Positions 1-6,054 of a stretch of DNA of 7,682 nt are shown here, piece by piece. The notes below the pieces were generated by a model that was given only the letters and a program-made list of their open reading frames with translations, was not told the origin of the DNA and did not search any database. Every line of letters starts with the position of its first letter. Within the stretch, counting starts at the first letter, position 1. The position numbers and the translations under genes are program-made. Source of the DNA: DATMBL01 sp035559295 (GTDB lineage: Bacteria; Desulfobacterota; Binatia; UBA9968); contig DATMBL010000264.1 of assembly GCA_035559295.1 (NCBI GenBank), positions 1 to 7,682 on the forward strand. Direction: 5' to 3'.

Positions 1-15
1 CCCGCCGATGGCGGG
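1..15. other. Short perfect hairpin at window edge
   Basis: Bases 1-6 (CCCGCC) pair exactly with bases 10-15 (GGCGGG) around the 3-base loop GAT. No T-run follows on the + strand. The left side is cut by the window edge, so the stem may be longer and may be the end of a terminator for an upstream gene. A 6-bp GC stem can arise by chance in DNA this rich in G and C. Confidence 0.3.
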
Positions 16-171
16 GAAGAATGAACCCTCCCTTGTCGCTGCAGCCACGGCGATCGACCGCTGACCCGTTGGTCGGCGATCCCGTATTGCCTATTGGGCG
101 GTTTGCTGGTAGTTTGCCCGTTCGCGCAGGCTCGCGAGACCCGCAGGGCCCGCGACGGCAGCGCAGAGTTT

Positions 172-1473
172 ATGGCGCAAGACTCCCGGTTAACCGATTT
201 CGCAAATCATCTGGGGTTGCGCCGCGCGGCGATTTTGGAGCGATGGCGGCGCGCCGTTGAAACCGATCCCAGTCTTACTAGCGCTTCGGCGCTTACTCGG
301 ACGCAATTCTACGACCACATTCCCGCCGTGCTCGATGGTTTGGAGCGCGAGCTCCGCTCGGAGCCACCGAGCGAGCACGCGCAAGCGGAAAAGGAGCAGA
401 AGGAAACCGCCGCCGAGCATGGATTACACCGCTGGCACCACGGCTACGATCAGCAGGAGGTGATGCGGGAGTGGAGCCATTTGTATTTCTGCTTGATGGA
501 CGAGCTGGAAGAATACGCATCCTCGGCGGGCGAGTTCGACACGCGCTCGATGCGCCGAGTGCACCGCATCGTGGCACGATGTTTCAGCGACGGTGTAATT
601 GAGAGCGCGGCGCGTTACTGCCGGCTGCAACAGATTGAGGCCGCCGAGCGCGTGCGCGATCTCGAGCAGGCTCTGGCCCAGCTGGAAGAGCTGGAGCGGC
701 GGCGGGCGGAGATGTGGCGCGAAGCCGCCCACGATCTTCGCGGCAACCTCGGTGTGGTCAAGAATGCCACGGCGACGCTCAATTACAAAGACGCGCCCGA
801 GCCGGTGCGCGACCAATCGTTGCAAATCCTTCAAAAAAGTGTGGCGTCGCTGCACGCGCTGCTGGATGATATGGTGGTCCTCTCCCGTTTGGAAGCGGGA
901 CACGAGCGGCGCGACCTCGCCAAGATCGATGCAGCCGTGCTGCTCAAAGAATTGTGCGCAGGGCTACAATCGAGCGCGCGCGAGCGCGGACTTTTCCTGC
1001 ATGTCGAAGGGCCGAGCACGTTGATCGTGGAGGGCGACGCGGTGAAGATCAGCCGGATCGCCCAAAACCTTTTGCTCAACGCCATCAAGTACACCGAAAA
1101 AGGCGGGGTTAAACTCAAATGGACCGACTTCGACTCTGAAGGGTTACAGAAGTGGGCTTTGATCGTGCAGGATACCGGTCCTGGTTTCGAGATTGCCCGA
1201 GTGAGACCTCTGGCGCGCGCGCTGAAAAGGGCGACCGAAGAGTCTCGCTCGGTCGAGCAACAGGCGGGACAGCCGTCATCGGAGCCTAAGCCCGGGATGC
1301 TTGCTGCGAAATCGGCGGGAATTTCCACCGATCAACCGGCCGGGGAAGGCATCGGCCTCTCGATCGTCAAGCGCCTGTGCGAACTTCTGGACGCGACCGT
1401 AGAAGTAGAAACCGCCCTCGGCAAAGGCACCACATTTCAGATCGTGTTCCCGCGGCGGTACGACACGCGCTAA
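172..1473 (+). CDS. Cytosolic sensor histidine kinase with RsbRD-like N-terminal domain
   Basis: A soluble kinase expected to autophosphorylate on histidine and pass phosphate to an unlinked response regulator. From the ATG at 172 it has 433 residues. Residues 1-140 are helical and resemble the RsbRD N-terminal (non-heme globin-like) sensor domain of stressosome-type proteins: an LTDFANHL start, an ILERWR helix and a HRWHHGYD segment. A charged coiled-coil linker spans about 155-180. The H-box is HDLRGNLG with phospho-acceptor His187 (codon 730-732). The N-box Asn is 303 (NLLLNAIKYT), G1 is DTGPGF from Asp334, and G2 is GEGIGLSIVK from residue 391. The stretch between G1 and G2 is unusually long, at about 50 residues rich in Arg, Glu, Gln and Pro. 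There is no membrane segment. A TTG at 94 would add 26 residues, but it has no Shine-Dalgarno and the extension does not look like sensor domain. No regulator gene adjoins it. The kinase call is firm; the sensor-domain name is from memory of the family. Confidence 0.88.
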   Translation: MAQDSRLTDFANHLGLRRAAILERWRRAVETDPSLTSASALTRTQFYDHIPAVLDGLERELRSEPPSEHAQAEKEQKETAAEHGLHRWHHGYDQQEVMREWSHLYFCLMDELEEYASSAGEFDTRSMRRVHRIVARCFSDGVIESAARYCRLQQIEAAERVRDLEQALAQLEELERRRAEMWREAAHDLRGNLGVVKNATATLNYKDAPEPVRDQSLQILQKSVASLHALLDDMVVLSRLEAGHERRDLAKIDAAVLLKELCAGLQSSARERGLFLHVEGPSTLIVEGDAVKISRIAQNLLLNAIKYTEKGGVKLKWTDFDSEGLQKWALIVQDTGPGFEIARVRPLARALKRATEESRSVEQQAGQPSSEPKPGMLAAKSAGISTDQPAGEGIGLSIVKRLCELLDATVEVETALGKGTTFQIVFPRRYDTR

Positions 1474-1481
1474 AAGAGTGA

Positions 1482-1522
1482 AGTGACGGAGTATGGGGTT
1501 TAAAACCCATCACTCCATCACT
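1482..1522. terminator. Imperfect inverted repeat between convergent genes, possible bidirectional terminator
   Basis: AGTGA (1482-1486) pairs with TCACT (1518-1522), GGAGT (1488-1492) with ACTCC (1512-1516), and ATGGG (1493-1497) with CCCAT (1506-1510). There is one C/A mismatch (1487/1517), one bulged base (1511) and an 8-base loop GTTTAAAA. It starts 9 bases after the kinase stop and ends 13 bases before the receptor stop on the other strand, where a shared terminator is expected. Neither side has a long T-run; only four Ts follow in the minus direction. It could therefore act as a weak intrinsic terminator or simply as a 3'-end stabilising hairpin. Confidence 0.6.
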
Positions 1523-1534
1523 CGATCCTTTGAC

Positions 1535-2584
1535 TTATTGGCCGAAGAGTTTTTTTATCTGCTCGATGACCTCGGGCGGTTGGTTCATGACTTCTTTCGC
1601 CATCTTCTGCAGATCTTCTCCCCGGTTAGGTCTCACTTCGATTCTTAGTTTCTTTGCTTCGGCCAAGAGCTCGGGGTCTTTGGTGGTTTTCTCGAACGCG
1701 GCACGGAGCACGGCGACTCTGTCGTTAGGCGTCCCGGGCGCCACCATATAAGGACGCGCCCACTCGCCGCCCTGAAGCATCGCTTCGGCGACCCGGCGCT
1801 TGGTCGTGGGCGTTTTATACTCGTCCATTAACTCGTAGATGGTCGGCGCTTCGGCGACGCGCGGATCGCGTTGCCGCCCGCTCTGGGCGAGAAACCGGAC
1901 GAATTTGTTTTTTAGCCATGTGAGGAAAGGCTCGCGCCCATAATAGGTCGAGATCGTGAGCCCCATGCACTGAACTTCGTTTCGTTCCAGGGCGATCGCG
2001 ATCTCGCTGCTCCCGGGGTAACCCGTCACGTGATTGACCTTGGCGCCGATCGTTTCCTCGAGAATCTTTGACATGACATAGTCCGAACTGCCCACGCCGG
2101 TCGAGCCGCACTTGGGCGGTTCTTTTGCCCGGACGATGTCGTGAATCGACTTGAACGGCGCATCGGCACGGCCGAAAATCATCATGTCGTCATTTTCCAG
2201 ATTCCCGATCCAGAGGAACTTCGGCAAGTCGAACTGCACTTCCTTTTGTCCGGAGAGCTGCGCGAGGTAAAGGTTGTTGTGCGGCGCCAGTATGGTCAAC
2301 CCATCGGGTTTGGCCACACCCCATACATAGTTGGCCGCTGTCACCGAACTGGCGCCCGGCATATTTTGCACGATTATCTCGGGATTTCCGGGAATGTATT
2401 TCGGCATGTGCCGGGCTACGAGCCGCGCTGCCCGGTCATAGCCGCCGCCCGCACTCAGGCCGACGATGATGCGAATTTGCTTGCCTTTGTAAAACTGGTC
2501 CTGGGCGAGAGCCGTTTCGGGTATGCCCACCCGGAAGGTTGAAGCGGTAACGAGCCATAGAAGCGCTAGCAACGCTTTATCCAT
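1535..2584 (-). CDS. TctC/Bug-family tripartite tricarboxylate transporter substrate-binding receptor
   Basis: A periplasmic solute receptor of 349 residues, slightly longer than the common 320-330. Residues 1-27 form a Sec-type signal peptide (hydrophobic LLALLWLVTA, cleavage likely after ALA27 before QDQ). The mature part opens with the family pattern FYKGKQIRIIVGLSAGGGYD (31-50), where the glycine-rich loop helps bind the ligand. It continues with NPEIIVQNMPGASS (67-80), AANYVWGVAKPDG (83-95) and a C-terminal PYMVAPGTPNDRVAVLR stretch (279-294). Two cysteines (159 and 206) remain in the mature protein. In the family such receptors deliver organic acids, often carboxylates, to a TctA/TctB permease. 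No tctA or tctB is in the window, so this looks like one of the orphan receptors that are common where the family is expanded. The ligand cannot be read from sequence. Start: ATG with GGAGG four bases upstream. Its own promoter lies at 2739-2765. Confidence 0.9.
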   Translation of the reverse strand: MDKALLALLWLVTASTFRVGIPETALAQDQFYKGKQIRIIVGLSAGGGYDRAARLVARHMPKYIPGNPEIIVQNMPGASSVTAANYVWGVAKPDGLTILAPHNNLYLAQLSGQKEVQFDLPKFLWIGNLENDDMMIFGRADAPFKSIHDIVRAKEPPKCGSTGVGSSDYVMSKILEETIGAKVNHVTGYPGSSEIAIALERNEVQCMGLTISTYYGREPFLTWLKNKFVRFLAQSGRQRDPRVAEAPTIYELMDEYKTPTTKRRVAEAMLQGGEWARPYMVAPGTPNDRVAVLRAAFEKTTKDPELLAEAKKLRIEVRPNRGEDLQKMAKEVMNQPPEVIEQIKKLFGQ

Positions 2585-2588
2585 CGAT

Positions 2589-2593
2589 CCTCC
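2589..2593 (-). promoter_or_regulatory. Shine-Dalgarno of the TctC-family receptor
   Basis: On the minus strand GGAGG is followed by ATCG and then the ATG. The site is a full-strength match to the anti-Shine-Dalgarno, although the 4-base spacing is a little tight. It fixes the start codon at 2584. Confidence 0.8.
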
Positions 2594-2705
2594 ACGTTAA
2601 AAATTCATCAAACAACCCGATTCCGCCGGGCAGCGAGAATGCCGTTCTCTCGGTTTTCCGCTGTACGTTAGACGCGGGCTCGAGGCGATTCTTCGAAATC
2701 CAAGC

Positions 2706-2724
2706 CCGCAGGCTAGCGCTGCGG
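2706..2724 (-). other. Hairpin at the start of the receptor mRNA leader
   Basis: CCGCAG (2706-2711) and CTGCGG (2719-2724) are perfect inverted copies around a 7-base loop. If the promoter at 2739-2765 is used, this stem lies near the 5' end of a leader of about 150 nt. A second small inverted pair, GAGAA (2636-2640) and TTCTC (2645-2649), lies further along the same leader. I do not recognise a riboswitch class, and short stems of this kind may be chance. Confidence 0.3.
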
Positions 2725-2738
2725 CAGGCTGCGGTGCG

Positions 2739-2765
2739 ATTATAATTTTATGGCTGTATTGTCAA
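2739..2765 (-). promoter_or_regulatory. Sigma70-like promoter for the TctC-family receptor
   Basis: Read on the minus strand, TTGACA occupies 2765-2760 and TATAAT occupies 2744-2739. Both match the consensus at all six positions. The spacer is 15 bp, shorter than the optimal 17, which would lower strength. The region is a clear A+T island in GC-rich DNA and lies between the hybrid kinase stop and the receptor start, so the receptor probably has its own transcript with a leader of about 150 nt. ATTATAAT (2739-2746) is a palindrome, so a -10-like hexamer is also present on the + strand, but I see no matching -35 there. Confidence 0.65.
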
Positions 2766-2793
2766 GCGCCGAACGATCGCAACATGCTTTACC

Positions 2794-2815
2794 CGCTTTA
2801 CGCTAGAGTGAAGCG
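2794..2815. terminator. Weak hairpin downstream of the hybrid kinase gene
   Basis: CGCTTTAC (2794-2801) and GTGAAGCG (2808-2815) pair over 8 bp with one non-Watson-Crick position and a 6-base loop. It begins 16 bases past the hybrid kinase stop codon in the direction of transcription. No T-run follows on the minus strand, so if it terminates at all it is not a classical intrinsic terminator. Confidence 0.3.
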
Positions 2816-2830
2816 CAATCTTCGAAGGGG

Positions 2831-5803
2831 CTAGACCGAGAGCAATCGGGGTGGCGGCGCTTCGAGCTTTGCTAAAATCCGTTCCAGCTGGTCGAGATCG
2901 ACAGGCTTTTTCAGATGGAGATCGAATCCCGCGTCACGCGCGCGCTCTTGATCCTCGTGCTGGGCATAGCCGGTTACCGCCACCAGGTAAACGCCCTTGA
3001 GACCGGGTTCTTGACGGAGAGCGGCTGCCAACTGATAGCCGTCGAGTCCCGGCAAGCCGATGTCACAGAGCACAACTTCGGGGCGAAAGCGGCGGGCGGC
3101 ATCGAGTCCGGCGAAACCGGTATCCGCCGTTTCGACCTCGTGCCCCGCCTCCGCCAGGAACATGCGCATGCTCGCAGCGGCGATCGGATTGTCCTCGACG
3201 ATCAAGACCCGGCGCGGGCACACGGGCCCGGGCGCACGCTCGACCGGCTGCTTGGAGGTCTCCCCGGCAAGCGCTTCAAGCGGCAAGCGGATCGCTATTT
3301 CGGTGCCGCGGCCGAGCCCTTCGCTAAAAGCCCGAACCTCGCCGCCGTGCAGTTCAATCAGACCCTTGACCAGAGCGAGGCCGAGTCCTAAACCACCGCT
3401 CCGACGGTCGATTCCATGGTCGGCCTGGCTAAACGAATCGAAGGCGTGCGCCAGGGTTTCGGAATCCATTCCCCTACCGGTATCGGCGATTGTCAGAACC
3501 GCAAAACGATCGTTCCCGTCCGCGCCGAGGCGCACCGTAATCATCCCTCCGGCATCGGTAAACTTCCCGGCGTTGTGCAGCACATTGCCGATAACTTGAG
3601 CGAGGCGCGTGCGATCGCCCATGACCCACAACGCATGCTCGGGTAACTGAACTTCGACGCAGAGACCTTGGGCCTCGAGCCCGCTGCGGTAGTCCGTGAC
3701 GGTCTCGTTGACGACTTCGGTAAGGTTACACGCTTGCTTGTTGAGTTGAATGCGGCCGCGAGCGATCCGGGAGACGTCGAGTAGGTCATCGATGAGCCGG
3801 CTCATGTGGCGTACTTGACGCTCGATCATTTCCCTCAGCTCCACGAGGTCCTCGACATCGGACATCTTCCTGTGAAGGAGCTGCGTCACAGTGCTGACAA
3901 CGCCGAGAGGGTTGCGCAATTCGTGGCCGAGCATCGCCATGAACTCATCTTTGCGCCGATCCGCTTCCTGGAGCGCCTCGGCCGCGCGCTTTTGCTTTTC
4001 GATTTCGGTGCACGTTCCGAACCACTTCGTAACCCCGCCGCCCGCATCGCGCAGCGGGACCGCGCGCATGAGAAACCACTCGTAGTGTCCATCCGCGCAG
4101 CGCAGCCGCAATTCGGTTTCCACCGGGTTATGCGTGCGGAGGGCCTCCTGCCAGCGCGCCCGCACGGGATCGCGCTGCTGCGGGTGGATGGCTTCCAGCC
4201 AGCCCCAACCCAGCGACTGCTCGGGGTTGAAGCCCGTGTACTCGTACCAGCGGTGATTCAAGTAATCCACCGCTCCCTCCGGCGCGGCGCTCCACACGAG
4301 TTGCGGGACGAGTTCGGCAAGCGCCGAGAAACGACTTTCGCTGTCCCGCAGCGCCTCGTAGGCACGCTTGCGCTGGCTGATATCGCGCACGATTTCGGCG
4401 ATGCCGGTGACACGCCCGTCAGGGCTCCGGATCGGCGACATCGAGATCGCGACGTCGAACAGCGTGCCACGCTTCTTCAGCCGCACGGTTTCGAAACCGG
4501 CGATCGACTCGCCGCGCGACACTCGGGCTCTGAGATCCGCGCTTTCTTCGGAACGATCTTCGGGTACGATGAGCGAGACACGCTTGCCTTGAATTTCTTC
4601 CGCGCTGTAGCCGAACAAGCGCGCGGCCGCCTGATTCCAGGTGAGGATCGCGCCTTCGAGAGAAAAACTAATCATGGCATCGGTGGATGCTTCGACGATC
4701 GCCGCGAGTTGCCCCTGCGCTTCTTCGCGTGTGCGGACGGCTGCAGCCGCCTCCTCGATGGCGCGGCTCAAATCCGCGACTTCCTCCACGTGGTGGCCCA
4801 AGGGAACGCGCGCGGGCTCGCCGCCGCCGATCGCTTTCGCCGCCGCTGCAAGCGCGACAATCGGTTCCGAAATACGCCGGCTCAGCGCGAGGGCGAGAGC
4901 AAAAGCGATCAAGCCAGCGGCCAGGATCCCAGCAGTCATCGACCAGATCGTTTCGCGCGTCGCCGATTCAAAAATAGCCGCCGGGATTCCCATAGCGACC
5001 GTCCAGCCGCTGAAACTCGAGCGATGGTAGGGCGTATAAACCTCCCAACCCTCGACCGTACTCCCGTGAAACCATCCCTCGGGGGCGCGGGCGAGCGCCG
5101 CCCGCAGGCTTTCGGACGCCGTTTGACCCACGGTTCCGGCCGGATCGACCGTGCGCGCCACGATTCGCTGACTGTTATCGAGAATGGCCGCCACCCAGTT
5201 CGGGGGCAAGCGTTGAGGCGACAGGAGCGCGCTGATTGGATCAGGTTTCACGACGGCCGTGAGAACGTAGTGCACGGTTCCGTTTCGCAGCACCGGCACC
5301 CGCACGGGGAAGCCGTAAAGCTTGTCGACCGCGCCTTGGGCGAGATCGCCGATCTGCGGGGTCTTGGTCCGCACGAGCTTGTCGAAGCTTGCCGGGTCCA
5401 TGATTGGCGGAAGGGCTGTGCCGACGGGATAGCGCGCGTTGACGAGAGGCTCCCCTTTCGGGCTTGCCAGAATGATTGTTAACCAGTCCGGCTGGCTTTC
5501 GAGCACGCGCCGGGCCTCGGCATGAAACCCGCGGAGGTCATCGACGTCGAGTTCGCGCGAAACGGCAAGACTCTCCAGCGCCGCCACCGAGCGTTTCAGC
5601 TCGGTATCGACGGCAGTTAAGAGCGCGCGTGTTTGCTCAGTGGCGCCGCGCTGGAAGGTGGCGCGCTCTCGCTCGGCCAAAAGACTCGCGGCGATGACGG
5701 CAAAAACAACCATCGGCAGAAGCGTGCCGACGGCGAGGATGATCAAATGCCACCGGAGTGTCCTCGGCCGACCCGAAACCGCTTTAAGAACGCGCTTCAA
5801 CAT
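2831..5803 (-). CDS. Membrane-bound hybrid sensor histidine kinase (Cache-HAMP-PAS-PAS-HisKA-HATPase-receiver)
   Basis: A 990-residue kinase expected to sense a periplasmic signal and relay phosphate from His to its own receiver Asp. Numbering is from the ATG at 5803. Order: transmembrane helix 20-42; periplasmic Cache-like domain to about 285 (KLYGFPVRVPV and a terminal SGWTVAMGIP are typical); second helix 286-308; HAMP 309-359; PAS 363-477 (ILTWNQAAARLFGYSAEEI); PAS_3 487-604; HisKA with GHELRNPLG and His627; HATPase with Asn744, DTGRGMD from Asp774 and GGLGLGL at 803-809; receiver from 865 with acidic pair Glu870/Asp871, phospho-acceptor Asp914 in CDIGLPGLDG, Thr944 and Lys966. All catalytic residues look intact. 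It ends at the receiver with no output domain, so a separate phosphotransfer protein or regulator is likely. A TTG at 5866 or ATG at 5851 would lengthen it but neither has a Shine-Dalgarno. The chosen ATG has a close AGGG and places basic residues before the first helix. The signal is unknown. Confidence 0.9.
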   Translation of the reverse strand: MLKRVLKAVSGRPRTLRWHLIILAVGTLLPMVVFAVIAASLLAERERATFQRGATEQTRALLTAVDTELKRSVAALESLAVSRELDVDDLRGFHAEARRVLESQPDWLTIILASPKGEPLVNARYPVGTALPPIMDPASFDKLVRTKTPQIGDLAQGAVDKLYGFPVRVPVLRNGTVHYVLTAVVKPDPISALLSPQRLPPNWVAAILDNSQRIVARTVDPAGTVGQTASESLRAALARAPEGWFHGSTVEGWEVYTPYHRSSFSGWTVAMGIPAAIFESATRETIWSMTAGILAAGLIAFALALALSRRISEPIVALAAAAKAIGGGEPARVPLGHHVEEVADLSRAIEEAAAAVRTREEAQGQLAAIVEASTDAMISFSLEGAILTWNQAAARLFGYSAEEIQGKRVSLIVPEDRSEESADLRARVSRGESIAGFETVRLKKRGTLFDVAISMSPIRSPDGRVTGIAEIVRDISQRKRAYEALRDSESRFSALAELVPQLVWSAAPEGAVDYLNHRWYEYTGFNPEQSLGWGWLEAIHPQQRDPVRARWQEALRTHNPVETELRLRCADGHYEWFLMRAVPLRDAGGGVTKWFGTCTEIEKQKRAAEALQEADRRKDEFMAMLGHELRNPLGVVSTVTQLLHRKMSDVEDLVELREMIERQVRHMSRLIDDLLDVSRIARGRIQLNKQACNLTEVVNETVTDYRSGLEAQGLCVEVQLPEHALWVMGDRTRLAQVIGNVLHNAGKFTDAGGMITVRLGADGNDRFAVLTIADTGRGMDSETLAHAFDSFSQADHGIDRRSGGLGLGLALVKGLIELHGGEVRAFSEGLGRGTEIAIRLPLEALAGETSKQPVERAPGPVCPRRVLIVEDNPIAAASMRMFLAEAGHEVETADTGFAGLDAARRFRPEVVLCDIGLPGLDGYQLAAALRQEPGLKGVYLVAVTGYAQHEDQERARDAGFDLHLKKPVDLDQLERILAKLEAPPPRLLSV

Positions 5804-6003
5804 TTCCCTAAATGGCCGGGGAAGTCCGGCCCGGAGGCAAGCGCCGGCCATGAGGCTGCTTAGCAAACAACCGCCGACCGCTCAAGAAAAAACACGGTAT
5901 CGGTGGCCTTCGGCCCAGCCGGATGCGGCATTTAAAACCTCATCGCATCAGGACGGGTGTGGCGCTGAAGGCTGTGATCGCCAAAGCCGACTTGTCGAAA
6001 AGG

Positions 6004-6032
6004 TTTACAACCGGCCGAGCGGTGATTAAATT
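6004..6032 (+). promoter_or_regulatory. Possible sigma70-like promoter for the HtrA-like protease
   Basis: TTTACA (6004-6009, five of six consensus bases) is followed after 17 bp by TAAATT (6027-6032, four of six). The position suits the gene at 6055 and would give a short leader of about 15 nt that begins at or just before the Shine-Dalgarno. The rest of the 5804-6054 gap between the divergent genes holds an A-run (5885-5890) and a small GGCC-TTC-GGCC stem, with no recognisable operator. Confidence 0.4.
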
Positions 6033-6041
6033 GCACTTTTC

Positions 6042-6048
6042 GGAGGAG
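6042..6048 (+). promoter_or_regulatory. Shine-Dalgarno of the HtrA-like protease
   Basis: GGAGGAG lies six bases before the ATG at 6055. An in-frame TAA at 6049-6051 sits between the two, so the reading frame cannot extend upstream. Together they fix the start and show that no N-terminal signal sequence has been missed. Confidence 0.85.
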
Positions 6049-6054
6049 TAAGTC

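Noticed and set aside
68..97. TTGGTC-N17-TATTGG as a promoter for the first kinase
   Set aside because: Only three of six bases match in each hexamer, which is no better than chance in this region.
94..171. TTG start at 94 for the first kinase, adding 26 residues
   Set aside because: There is no Shine-Dalgarno before it. The added residues include a short hydrophobic patch followed by an Arg-rich stretch, which does not form a convincing signal peptide, and the ATG at 172 starts directly at the sensor-like domain.
424..903. A 159-codon minus-strand open frame opposite the first kinase
   Set aside because: It is a shadow of the kinase gene, with no domain, no ribosome site and composition set by the opposite strand.
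2141..2542. A 133-codon + strand open frame within the receptor gene
   Set aside because: It is antisense to a clear TctC-family gene and lacks a ribosome site and any recognisable motif.
3806..5482. A 558-codon open frame on the + strand antisense to the hybrid kinase
   Set aside because: It lies wholly inside the kinase coding region, its translation is rich in Arg, His, Ala and Gly with no recognisable domain, and long antisense frames are usual in GC-rich genes. The kinase frame has every expected motif in order.
5804..5866. TTG start at 5866 or ATG at 5851 for the hybrid kinase
   Set aside because: Neither has a Shine-Dalgarno. The ATG at 5803 has a nearby AGGG and gives a normal basic N-terminus before the first membrane helix. 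The longer forms cannot be fully excluded.
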